Below, in pieces: positions 9,198 through 17,027 of a DNA stretch of 31,029 nucleotides. Made by a program: the position numbers and the translations under genes. Numbering within the stretch: the first letter of the stretch is position 1; every line of letters begins with the position of its first letter. The DNA comes from JAGXLP01 sp964649445. Its GTDB lineage: Bacteria > Bipolaricaulota > Bipolaricaulia > M55B111. The stretch lies in contig CAZYPS010000015.1 of assembly GCA_964649445.1 (NCBI GenBank), positions 1-31,029 of the forward strand, written 5' to 3'. The notes beneath the pieces are model-generated. The model was not told the DNA's origin, ran no database searches, and saw nothing but the letters and a program-made list of their open reading frames with translations.

Positions 9198-10199
9198 TTA
9201 TCTAATCCCTTCCTCAACTAGAGGAGCTATTAGATCGATGTTTCCTGAGTGTACGAGACCTGACCCTGTATCGATGTGTAGACCTGAGAACTTGTATTTG
9301 GCGCTAAGGTAGACCTGGATTACCGGCAGGAAACCCTGGAGGTAGGGTTGTTGATCCAGTGTCAGGTCGGTATATCCGCTCTCTATCGCTTCGGCAGTAG
9401 CCGGAGATAGGTCGAACCCGGCACCGTAGATCTCGTCGGGACCGAACCCGGCTGATTTGAAGTACTCCTCCTGGGTCGCAGTCAACGCTCCGTGGTCGGT
9501 AATTACAAGGTCCGTGTCCGGGTTGCTCTGGAGGTGCCCCGTAATTATAGGAATACCATTTGCGGGGTCCTTGTCTACTTCGGACGAGATTTCAATGTAA
9601 TCAACTTCCAGACCGGCTTCTTCTAAGGCATCTATCGCCCCACGGGTCCTTTCGCCTCTGACCGGTTCGGATTTGAGACCCCACACCAGTGCTTTGTCGC
9701 CTTCTCCCAGACCAGCTCTTTCAACTGCAGCAGCTCCCAGCATGTGTCCGGAGGCATAAAGCTCCTGGCCCACGTAACCAAACCCTTTGGCTTTGTATCT
9801 CTGTTCTGCTTCGGGAAGATCCACGTTATGAGTCGTGACAACGATCCCTTTATCTACAGCGTCTTCAATAAATGGTTCCACGGCTCCCCAGCCAATCACG
9901 GCTATGCCGTCGGGATCCATGGCTACCGATTCCTGGAAGAGTTTGGCGTCGTTTTGGGGATTCCAGTTTCCATATCGAACCTGAACGTCGGCTTTGTCGC
10001 CAAGTATTTCGGCCGCGTGGTTTGCTCCTTTAGCCTTTACGGATGCAAATGGACCTCCTGCCGGGCCACCAACGAGGTAAATAATTTCAACCGGATCCTC
10101 GGATTCGTGCTCGGCCGCAAAACCCGCAACCGAAATCAACCCCATTACCAGAACTACAATCAAAAGGACGGAAATCTTTCCCGTAAGTTTTGTTTTCAT
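9198..10199 (-). CDS. Periplasmic sugar-binding protein SBP2 (paralogue of SBP1)
   Basis: A 333-residue periplasmic binding protein with a signal peptide (MKTKLTGK, a hydrophobic stretch, then AGFAAEH) and no lipobox. It aligns with SBP1 from PVEIIYLVGGPAGGPFASV to the last residues SGNIDLIAPLVEEGIR. Long blocks are nearly identical, for example KALVWGLKSEP and RGERTRGAIDALEE. Differences concentrate near the N-terminal lobe cleft (YLVGGPAGG versus FFFPGGSPGG) and around residues 85-110, so the two may bind different but related ligands. ATG 10199 has AGAGGTG about 5 nt upstream. Only one permease/ATPase pair is encoded, so both binding proteins probably share it. Confidence 0.92.
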   Translation of the reverse strand: MKTKLTGKISVLLIVVLVMGLISVAGFAAEHESEDPVEIIYLVGGPAGGPFASVKAKGANHAAEILGDKADVQVRYGNWNPQNDAKLFQESVAMDPDGIAVIGWGAVEPFIEDAVDKGIVVTTHNVDLPEAEQRYKAKGFGYVGQELYASGHMLGAAAVERAGLGEGDKALVWGLKSEPVRGERTRGAIDALEEAGLEVDYIEISSEVDKDPANGIPIITGHLQSNPDTDLVITDHGALTATQEEYFKSAGFGPDEIYGAGFDLSPATAEAIESGYTDLTLDQQPYLQGFLPVIQVYLSAKYKFSGLHIDTGSGLVHSGNIDLIAPLVEEGIR

Positions 10200-10262
10200 C
10201 CAATCACCTCTGAAAGTATTTTGTTGTTTGGGTATCGCATTTCGCCTTCTAAATTAATTAAA

Positions 10263-10284
10263 GAGTGGTGCCGTCTACCACCTC
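10263..10284 (-). terminator. Possible attenuator hairpin between U4 and SBP2
   Basis: In the 160-nt gap between the U4 stop and the SBP2 start, GAGTGGT (10263-10269) pairs with ACCACCTC (10277-10284) with one bulged base. In the minus-strand transcript it is followed by UUUAAUUAAUUU. The stem is short, so this is a weak candidate for partial termination ahead of SBP2. Confidence 0.35.
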
Positions 10285-10359
10285 CAAACTTTCCTAAAAA
10301 TATTCAGTTTTTTCTTCCCAGATTCTATTCTGTTGCTGATTTTCAACTATTACTTCCGT

Positions 10360-11451
10360 TTAGACATCTATCTTTATAGGGTACTTGCCGTTTTCTTTCG
10401 CGGTCTCGTACATCGCCAGAGCGTTCTCCGGGGGAACGTCCTGATCGATTTCGCTACTCGAACCCAAAAACAGACCTCCTGATGGAGCTATATCCCGGAT
10501 TAGTTCCTTGGTCTCCTTCTTCACGTCTTCAACAGTGCCGTCCGGTAGAGTGAAGGCACAATCCACATTACCGAACAGAAGCAGGTCGGGATGGTCCTCC
10601 CGGAGCTTACGGATGTCCATGCCCGTCTGGTCTATCGGGTTGAATCCGTCTATACCTAAATCCTCCACTAGCATATCCATCACTGGATGGGCATTGCCGT
10701 CGGTGTGAAATATACACTTTAGGCCTGCTTCGCGAGCGGGAGCGTAAGCCCGCTTCCATCGGGGAAGCATCTCTTCTCTCAAAAAGTCGGGAGAGACAAA
10801 CGGTCCGTTGGATCCGCATATGTCGTCGTTCTGGAAAAATACAGGAGAACTTGGGGTCTCGGCGTGGAGTTCTGCGATTATCTCACCCCATCGGGTAAAA
10901 ACGTCCAGAAGACGCTTCATCAGCTCGGGAGCTTCGTACATAGCTCTGAAGAAGAGGTCGAACGACGAGTACATATATGCTTCGGTCAACGCACCCTCGA
11001 TTGCCGTTACCCAGACGAGGTCGTGCGCCTCAAAGGTTTCAATTATATCCTCGTGGTTCGGCACCCACCACTCGGCAACTTCATCCTTGTCTGGCATCCC
11101 GGGCATATGATCTTCAAGTCCCTTCAGGTCGTCGAACGGTCGTTCCTTTATCCAGCCCGTTTTACCCGAAGTGCTTACTTCCCAGCCGGAGGGGTCGATA
11201 CCGAAAAAATCCCGCCAGACATCAACTTTGGCATACATCCATGGTCTTTTCGGATCATGAATATACCTTGTTGCGTCCAGACCGATGTTTTGCATCATCT
11301 TAGCGTTTCTAAGGACCAGGTCCTCGGCTCCTTCGCCGTACTTTTCCATAATTTCGTTATTGTCGATAAAATCGTAAGTCACGATTACCCCAGGGTCTTC
11401 GAAATTGGCGGTTTTTTCGAACCGCTCCATTGTTGTCAGAGAGTTGTTCAT
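10360..11451 (-). CDS. UroD/MtaA-superfamily protein U4 (most divergent member)
   Basis: A 363-residue protein starting MNNSLTTMERFEKTANFEDPG; the usual PDRVP signature is replaced by DPGVIVTYDF. The superfamily core is clear: FQNDDICGSNGPFVSPDFL, CIFHTDGNAHPV (His-x-Asp), GIDGFNPIDQTGM and GGLFLGSSSEIDQDVPPENALAMYETA. The third metal position, His in U1, U2, U3 and U5, is Ser here with Glu next to it, so metal binding or chemistry may differ. ATG 11451 follows a GGAGG at 11 nt; a longer in-frame start at 11487 would put the ribosome site inside the gene. It lies between U5 and SBP2. Function unknown. Confidence 0.82.
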   Translation of the reverse strand: MNNSLTTMERFEKTANFEDPGVIVTYDFIDNNEIMEKYGEGAEDLVLRNAKMMQNIGLDATRYIHDPKRPWMYAKVDVWRDFFGIDPSGWEVSTSGKTGWIKERPFDDLKGLEDHMPGMPDKDEVAEWWVPNHEDIIETFEAHDLVWVTAIEGALTEAYMYSSFDLFFRAMYEAPELMKRLLDVFTRWGEIIAELHAETPSSPVFFQNDDICGSNGPFVSPDFLREEMLPRWKRAYAPAREAGLKCIFHTDGNAHPVMDMLVEDLGIDGFNPIDQTGMDIRKLREDHPDLLLFGNVDCAFTLPDGTVEDVKKETKELIRDIAPSGGLFLGSSSEIDQDVPPENALAMYETAKENGKYPIKIDV

Positions 11452-11547
11452 CTTCCTTATTGCCTCCAGGTTAAGTTTTAGCCTCACCGATTTTCGGTGT
11501 AACCCTAGTTCCCCGTTTATACCCTTTTAACGCTATTACGCACGATG

Positions 11548-12708
11548 TTAGTAATCTCTGGCCGTATCAAATGCCGTTACAATGTTTTCCGGTGGTACGT
11601 CGGCCTGGATATTATGGACCGATGTAAGGATATAACCCCCGCCTCGAGAGAGATGGTCGATCCTCTTATGGACCTCTTCTCTAACGACTCTGGTCGATCC
11701 CATGGGTAGTACTTTTTGTGTATCGATTGCGCCCCAGAATGTTATATCGCTCCCGAATTCCGATTTGAGTGCCTTAGTATCCATTCCCTTTGCTGATACC
11801 TGAACGGGATTGATTATATCTACCCCTATGTCTATCAATTCGGGAATTAAATCTCTTACGGAACCGCAGCAATGATAAAAAAGTTTTGCATCCGTTTTGC
11901 TGTGAATGAGGTCAAATATCTTCGCCTGGTTCGGCTTTATGAATTTTTTGTACATCTCCAGTGACATGGCGGGACCGTCCTGGTTTGCAAGATCGTCCCC
12001 CTGCATTACCACATCAACGTATTCCCCGACTTCGCCCAGCATCATATCCAGGAACTCCATGTGAATTTCAGCTGTTTTTCCCAGTAATGCTTCGACGAAT
12101 TCGGGATTGCGGTACAGGTCTTTATAGAACTTTTCGTACCCTCTCATGTACCAGCAGTTTTCGTACCACGATTCAAAGTTGAAGTCCGCAACTACGGCGT
12201 ACCCCGATTCGCTCAACCTCTTAGCCTCTTCTTTCACCCCTTCCATGAACCCTGAATCCCGAGGATCTGGCCAGTTGTAATCTTCGAGATCCTCTACGGT
12301 GGCATCCTTGAGCGGGCACTCGGAAAAGACAATGTCGTAATAAAGTCCTCCGTCCTTTGGTCTCTTCCTCGTTACTCCCCAGCCATCCTTTACGTAGTAA
12401 TAGTCTTCGTCCTCCCATTCATCCAGGGCCCAGTCTTCCCCCTCAGGGTTGGAAGGCCTGAGATACCTCGTGTCTATACCGAGTCGTTTCAGTACGGATT
12501 CGTCGATATCGGGTAACTGCTGAATCCAATCTTTTAGCCTGTAACGTGACGGGAATCTTTCCGGCTCTTCCGCCCCTTCCCGGAGATAATTCAGCAGGTT
12601 TTCGTAAGCTATCTTGTGCATCGAAGTGACCCAGCCTCCCAGGTCGAGTGGTACCCGGTCCGGCTGTTCGTGGTTCAATGCTGCCACTACTCGCTCTCTT
12701 GAATCCAT
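11548..12708 (-). CDS. UroD/MtaA-superfamily protein U5
   Basis: A 386-residue member starting MDSRERVVAALNHEQPDRVP, first structural gene after the repressor. It resembles U2 most closely (GGWVTSMHKIAYENLLNYL, ILTSVHNIQADVPPEN, C-terminal RDY). Its metal motif is YHCCGS, so unlike the other four it keeps a Cys at the His-x-Cys position of MtaA/MtbA, while the distal ligand is still His (SVHN). The DD motif is QGDDLANQDGPAMSLE. The start at 12708 has GGATGGTG a few nt upstream. It lies 25 nt after the lacI-type stop, so the two are very likely cotranscribed. Substrate unknown. Confidence 0.84.
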   Translation of the reverse strand: MDSRERVVAALNHEQPDRVPLDLGGWVTSMHKIAYENLLNYLREGAEEPERFPSRYRLKDWIQQLPDIDESVLKRLGIDTRYLRPSNPEGEDWALDEWEDEDYYYVKDGWGVTRKRPKDGGLYYDIVFSECPLKDATVEDLEDYNWPDPRDSGFMEGVKEEAKRLSESGYAVVADFNFESWYENCWYMRGYEKFYKDLYRNPEFVEALLGKTAEIHMEFLDMMLGEVGEYVDVVMQGDDLANQDGPAMSLEMYKKFIKPNQAKIFDLIHSKTDAKLFYHCCGSVRDLIPELIDIGVDIINPVQVSAKGMDTKALKSEFGSDITFWGAIDTQKVLPMGSTRVVREEVHKRIDHLSRGGGYILTSVHNIQADVPPENIVTAFDTARDY

Positions 12709-12733
12709 CGTTTACACCATCCTTTAAAGGAAT

Positions 12734-13750
12734 TTAATTCCTGATAATGAACTTGGTGGGTAGTTTCACTTTAAAGCTATCACTCTTTTCGGAGTCCCCA
12801 TTTTTCTCTCCATTTCTTGACATCTTGCTGACCAATATATCGAAGGCTTTTCTGCCCATTTTTCGCTTTGGTACTTTAACTGAAGATAGCGGTATGCTCA
12901 GACACCTTGTAATTTCAATGTCGTCGTATCCCACAACTTCCAGGTCATCCGGGATATCAATGTTTTGAGACCGAGCAGCGTGCAGCACACCTAAAGCCAC
13001 GTAATCACTGAAAGTAAATACAGCAGTAAAATCTATTTCCTTTTCCATTAGATCGGTGAAGTATCTTCTTCCGTCTTCAGTACTCACGGCACCGTGGGTT
13101 ATTATTTCTTCGTTCGGGTCGCGACCTTTCCGAGAAAATGCCTCCCTAAAACCTTTTAGGCGATCTATCGCACTCGAATTGTGTTCAGGCCCATTAATAA
13201 AGGCAATCCTTTCGTGCCCTTTTTCCAATAAGTAGTTAGTTGCGTGAAATGCACCGTTGACCTCGTCGCTAACGACGTAATCCGTTTCTATTTCCCTGAA
13301 CCTCCGGGCAATCAATACAAACGGAATATTATGTTCCTGTAGTTTTTTTATGGTTCCCGACTCCGTCTGAACCGGGGACAAAATGACCCCATCCACCCGT
13401 TCCTTAATCATCGTTTCGATCGCTTCAACTTCATTCTCGTATTTTTCGTCAGTGTCCTGGAGGATTATGCTGTAGTCTTTTTTCGTCGCAGCTTCTTCCA
13501 AACCTTTAACCAAAGTGGAAAAGTAAGGGTTGCCTATATCGGCGACTATTACACCGATAATTCCGCTTTTTTGCTTTCTAAGCCCCTGGGCCAGCCTGTT
13601 GGGGTGATAGTTAAGTTTTTCAGCAACTTCCAGAATTTCACGCTTTGTCGATTCATTTATGCCGGGTTTATCATTTAGGGCCCTCGATACAGTATTAACT
13701 GATACCCCAACAGCTTCAGCTACATCCTTCATTGTGGTATTATTGTTCAT
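12734..13750 (-). CDS. LacI/GalR-family transcriptional repressor
   Basis: A 338-residue regulator. The N-terminal helix-turn-helix reads TTMKDVAEAVGVSVNTVSRAL with the hinge helix NYHPNRLAQGLR, followed by a periplasmic-binding-protein-like effector domain (IGVIVADIGNPYFSTLVKG, ERIAFINGP, VVGYDDIEI). It should sense the imported sugar or a metabolite. ATG 13750 is preferred as it starts just before the helix-turn-helix. The nearest AGGAGG (13770-13775) is 19 nt away, so initiation may be weak, which would suit a repressor. It is the first gene of the minus-strand operon and sits just downstream of a promoter and inverted repeat, so autoregulation is likely. Confidence 0.93.
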   Translation of the reverse strand: MNNNTTMKDVAEAVGVSVNTVSRALNDKPGINESTKREILEVAEKLNYHPNRLAQGLRKQKSGIIGVIVADIGNPYFSTLVKGLEEAATKKDYSIILQDTDEKYENEVEAIETMIKERVDGVILSPVQTESGTIKKLQEHNIPFVLIARRFREIETDYVVSDEVNGAFHATNYLLEKGHERIAFINGPEHNSSAIDRLKGFREAFSRKGRDPNEEIITHGAVSTEDGRRYFTDLMEKEIDFTAVFTFSDYVALGVLHAARSQNIDIPDDLEVVGYDDIEITRCLSIPLSSVKVPKRKMGRKAFDILVSKMSRNGEKNGDSEKSDSFKVKLPTKFIIRN

Positions 13751-13793
13751 AGATAATACTTTTAACTGGCCTCCTGTTTGCAAATAACTTTTA

Positions 13794-13807
13794 CGTTAAC
13801 CTTAACG
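13794..13807. promoter_or_regulatory. Probable LacI-type operator O1
   Basis: CGTTAA-CC-TTAACG is an inverted repeat; with flanks TTTTA and AAAAA the arms extend to about 11 bp with one mismatch. It lies roughly 9-22 nt after the transcription start predicted from the minus-strand promoter, where a bound repressor would block transcription. Confidence 0.7.
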
Positions 13808-13822
13808 AAAAATCTAGTTTTC

Positions 13823-13851
13823 AATATAACATCTTTTTACAACCCTGTCAA
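13823..13851 (-). promoter_or_regulatory. Sigma70-type promoter of the lacI-UroD-sugar operon
   Basis: On the minus strand TTGACA (13846-13851) and TATATT (13823-13828) are separated by exactly 17 nt. This is a near-consensus housekeeping promoter pointing at the repressor gene; the predicted start is near 13816. Confidence 0.8.
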
Positions 13852-14063
13852 ATAGAATTATACTTTATCCCACTGAAAGCATATATTTGAAAGCAAATAT
13901 GCTAATAAATTATGGAAAAAACCAGATCCTAAAAGGATTTCAGGATAGCGGCAAGAAAAAACCGTTCTTCATTGCAGGCGTCGAAAGAGTACAAATTTGA
14001 AAATTTTAGAAAAAAATGTTATATAGAATAACGAGCAATTTTTTGTATTGGTTCGAAGTTTTT

Positions 14064-14077
14064 CGGTAAGGTTAACG
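14064..14077. promoter_or_regulatory. Probable LacI-type operator O2
   Basis: CGGTAAGGTTAACG matches the reverse complement of O1 at 13 of 14 positions. It lies 9 nt upstream of a TTGACA, 270 bp from O1 centre to centre, so one repressor could control both divergent promoters, possibly by looping. Confidence 0.62.
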
Positions 14078-14086
14078 GTAAGATTA

Positions 14087-14116
14087 TTGACAAAGTTCAG
14101 ACAACGGGCACAAATA
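14087..14116 (+). promoter_or_regulatory. Possible promoter of the secreted mutarotase gene
   Basis: A perfect TTGACA (14087-14092) has only a weak -10 partner, CAAATA at 14111-14116 (18-nt spacer). The -10 is poor, so activation or a second start in the remaining 150-nt leader is possible. Confidence 0.4.
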
Positions 14117-14267
14117 AACCAAATCAACTTTAAACCTCAATCGAATCCTAGAATTGTAGAATATCACTTCTGGGGGTGATAATACCTCGAGCAATAACAT
14201 AAGCGGGTAAATTAAATCAGCTTTTACGGAGAAAATTCGGCCAATCGTTTTACCAAGGAGGTAAAAT

Positions 14268-15410
14268 ATGTTTATGAAGAAAAGGAGCGCAACGATGATC
14301 ACTTTGGTCCTGTTATTAACTTCTGCACTCTGTGTCGTCTCAATGGCAAGTTCGCACATGAAGTCCAGTGTCGAAATGGAACCGTGGGGAGAAATAAACG
14401 GTAAACCAGTCTATTTATACACTTTGACAAATTCCGAAGGCTCCACGATGAAGGTCACGAATTATGGAGCTCGAGTTACGTCTTTAATGGTGCCGGACGA
14501 TGATGGAAATATGGTAGACGTAGTTCTCGGATTCGATAATCTTCAGGATTATCTTGACAATCACACGTATTTTGGGGCTATAGTCGGCCGATACGGTAAT
14601 CGAATCTCCGACGGTAAATTCACCCTCGATGGAGAACAATACAGCCTGGTTCGCAATAACATGGACAATCACCTGCACGGAGGCTACAAGGGATTTGATC
14701 AGAGAGTCTGGAGGGGAGAACCGGTAAAGACAGGTGAAGGGGCCAGCGTGAAACTTAATTATCTTAGCAAAGACGGTGAAGAGGGTTATCCCGGCAATCT
14801 GGAAGTGACGGTAACTTATACTCTGACTAATGACAATGAATTCGTCTTCGATATTGAGGCAACCACGGATGAGGCGACGGTAGTAAATCTGACAAACCAT
14901 AATTATTACAACCTCAATGGAGCAAAAAGCGATGCCATGGATCACGAGCTTATGATAAACGCAGACAGGTTCACTCCCATTGACGACGAATGGATACCTA
15001 CTGGAGAAATTCACCCGGTAGAAGGGACTCCGATGGACTTCACTACCCCCACAAAAGTCGGGAAAAGAATAAACGACGACTACAAACAGCTGGAAAACGG
15101 TGCGGGCTACGATCACAATTACGTATTAAATGGCAGTGGTATGGATATGGCCGCAACGGCTTATTCTCCCATGAGTGGCATCCTCATGAAAGTCTACACG
15201 GATCAACCCGGAGTACAATTCTACTCTGGAAACTTTTTGGATGGTAGTTTGGAAGGGAAAAACGGAATTATGTACGAAAAGCGTTACGCCATTTGCCTTG
15301 AAACCCAGCACTTCCCTGATTCCCCGAACCATCCCAATTTCCCCTCGACAGTTCTCAGGCCGGGCGAGGAATACAGTACCACTACGGTCTTTGACTTTAG
15401 CACAAAATAG
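14268..15410 (+). CDS. galM: Secreted aldose 1-epimerase (mutarotase, GalM family)
   Basis: A 380-residue protein that interconverts alpha and beta anomers of aldoses. Residues 1 to about 28 are a signal peptide (KKR, hydrophobic core, SMASS), so the enzyme is exported to the periplasm or surface; typical GalM is cytoplasmic. Catalytic motifs are present: NHLHGG (134-139), LTNHNYYNLNG with His211 as acid, and ICLETQHFPDSPN with Glu345 as base. Length fits GalM plus a signal peptide. AAGGAGGT lies 5-6 nt upstream of ATG 14268 (a second ATG is at 14274). It is transcribed divergently from the sugar operon next to operator O2, suggesting shared control, and a strong terminator follows. Confidence 0.93.
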   Translation: MFMKKRSATMITLVLLLTSALCVVSMASSHMKSSVEMEPWGEINGKPVYLYTLTNSEGSTMKVTNYGARVTSLMVPDDDGNMVDVVLGFDNLQDYLDNHTYFGAIVGRYGNRISDGKFTLDGEQYSLVRNNMDNHLHGGYKGFDQRVWRGEPVKTGEGASVKLNYLSKDGEEGYPGNLEVTVTYTLTNDNEFVFDIEATTDEATVVNLTNHNYYNLNGAKSDAMDHELMINADRFTPIDDEWIPTGEIHPVEGTPMDFTTPTKVGKRINDDYKQLENGAGYDHNYVLNGSGMDMAATAYSPMSGILMKVYTDQPGVQFYSGNFLDGSLEGKNGIMYEKRYAICLETQHFPDSPNHPNFPSTVLRPGEEYSTTTVFDFSTK

Positions 15411-15475
15411 GAGATTAGTCTCGGATCTAAACTAGAGCTTGTCTTAATATTGGACAACTACAGAAGAGAGCATTC

Positions 15476-15510
15476 GAGGGAGACAGTTAAGAAACTGTCT
15501 CCCTCTTTTC
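15476..15510 (+). terminator. Rho-independent terminator after the mutarotase gene
   Basis: A perfect 13-bp stem (GAGGGAGACAGTT at 15476-15488, complement at 15493-15505) with loop AAGA is followed by TTTTC. It ends the mutarotase transcript. Confidence 0.9.
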
Positions 15511-16073
15511 CTTTGACTAACACTGGGATTCCTGTCTTTTTCTTCAATCTTAGATAATAATTTTTATCTGAAAAACTTAGTTTTAAGCCAGGAATTTTAT
15601 TTGATACACGAAGCTTATGTCGGACAATTCCCGATAACTATTAATCCTGGTCGGGTGTTGAGCTGAACAACTTCACTCCGAGAACTTAGCTCTGGGGATT
15701 AGTTAAATGGGAAAAACATTTAAATTCTCTTAGAAAGTTGGTTAAAGTTCAGAAAAGTGAACTCTGGTGGACGATTCTTAAAAATACCGAAAAGATAAAT
15801 AAATGTGTCAATGGGACACAGCAACAAACCACAGGATATCAGTAGAATTATTTCACGATTAGCCAGGGGGTAGAAAGTTTCGGTTTATTGCGCCCGTTTC
15901 CTATTTCAAAACGTAGTTATTACAACCAAATGAACCTCCGAGCTTATTGAGTAAAGGTCCGAAAGTTCGGGTGTGGAGGTAGAAATTTCGACATAAAGGT
16001 ACCATAATTAGTTGTTTATAACCCTATTAACGCGAGACAGATGAATTTATCTTTTCTAGAATAAACTAAATAA
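15511..16073. other. Non-coding stretch between mutarotase terminator and TatT-like gene
   Basis: About 560 AT-rich bases without a convincing reading frame on either strand. The only structure seen is a small hairpin, TGTGTC-aatgg-GACACA near 15805-15821. The start of the downstream gene has no clear Shine-Dalgarno sequence. Confidence 0.5.
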
Positions 16074-16949
16074 ATGAATAAAAGAAGCTTTTCAATCTTC
16101 TTAGTTATTTTTTCACTCACTCTAATCAGCTTACCTGGCCCATTAACCGCGGAGGAAATTCCTCAAGCCCAATTAGAGAAACTGGTAGAAAAGGGGGACG
16201 AAGCTGCGGAAAAGGCTAGATTTAAGAATCGAACGGAAGCGCAGCTTAGAAAAGCCATAGATTTTTATAAAAAGGTTTTAGAGGACGATCCAAACAATAC
16301 CCATTCTTTAAACAGACTATCCTCTGGCTTCTATTTGTTGGCTGAAGCTTACCTTGGTTACGAAAAGAGGAAAGAAGCTTATCAGAAAGGTTTTGATTAC
16401 GGCGTGAGAAGCCTCAGGACAAATCCGGATTTCAGGCGGCTTCATAACGAAAAAGGGTTTTCCGCTTTAGAGGAGCTGCCGGAATCGGTAAATAACGTCG
16501 AAGGTTTAGTCTGGACTGCTGGGAACCTCAGCATGTTAGCCCATAGCGAAGGTGTTCTCGATTCGCTTGGCAAGTTGCCGGCGTTGGTTTCATTAAACAG
16601 ACGAGCTATAGAGCTGGATAATGGGTATCTTGGAGCTGCAGCCCATAATGCTCTGGCTTGCATATCCGCTGTAGTATTGGACAGCATGCCATTTACTTTT
16701 TGGCAAACTTATAATCACGATTTTAGCTGGAAAAAAACCAAAGAGCACTTTGAGAAGGCAATCGAACTGGCTCCTGATTACCTCGGACATTACTTTTCCT
16801 ACGCTCATTATTATGCACTCAACAAAGACAAAGAAGAGTTAGCTAAAAACTTACTGAAAAAAGTCATTCAGGAGCCTTTAGGGGATACTTATCCTTTGAT
16901 GAACAAAATTGCAAAGGATAAAGCAGAAACTCTTATCAATAGACTCTGA
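16074..16949 (+). CDS. TatT-like periplasmic TPR-type protein (TRAP-transporter-associated family)
   Basis: A 291-residue exported helical protein. Residues 1-27 form a signal peptide (NKRSF, hydrophobic core, PLTAEE). The rest is alpha-helical with TPR-like units: AIDFYKKVLEDDPNNTHSLNRL near 62-83, ALVSLNRRAIELDNGYLGAAAHNALA in the middle, and KKTKEHFEKAIELAPDYLGHYFSYAHYY near the C-terminus. GLVWTAGNLSML and the ending around LLKKVIQEPLGD resemble the TatT subunit of some TRAP transporters, a periplasmic trimeric helper. No TRAP DctP/Q/M genes are in the window, so it is either an orphan or works in trans. No good ribosome site precedes ATG 16074; the leader is very AT-rich. Family assignment is from memory of motifs. 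Confidence 0.68.
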   Translation: MNKRSFSIFLVIFSLTLISLPGPLTAEEIPQAQLEKLVEKGDEAAEKARFKNRTEAQLRKAIDFYKKVLEDDPNNTHSLNRLSSGFYLLAEAYLGYEKRKEAYQKGFDYGVRSLRTNPDFRRLHNEKGFSALEELPESVNNVEGLVWTAGNLSMLAHSEGVLDSLGKLPALVSLNRRAIELDNGYLGAAAHNALACISAVVLDSMPFTFWQTYNHDFSWKKTKEHFEKAIELAPDYLGHYFSYAHYYALNKDKEELAKNLLKKVIQEPLGDTYPLMNKIAKDKAETLINRL

Positions 16950-17027
16950 AACCATTTAAATCCTATTTAAAGGACAAGTTTCCATCGAGACGAAATATAG
17001 CCAAATTTTTTAGCCTACCTTAAATCT

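Noticed and set aside
10864..11481. Long plus-strand frame of 205 codons opposite U4
   Set aside because: Antisense shadow of the U4 coding sequence, with no family pattern of its own.
2862..12708. The five UroD-like genes as haem-synthesis hemE
   Set aside because: They lack the HemE substrate-binding N-terminal motif, differ strongly from one another and sit in a sugar operon without other haem genes.
12721..12745. Palindromes CCTTTAAAGG and AGGAATTTAATTCCT as a terminator between lacI and U5
   Set aside because: Stems are AT-rich and short, with no U-tract; more likely chance.
15511..16073. tRNA or riboswitch in the long non-coding stretch
   Set aside because: No cloverleaf, T-loop or known riboswitch core could be recognised.
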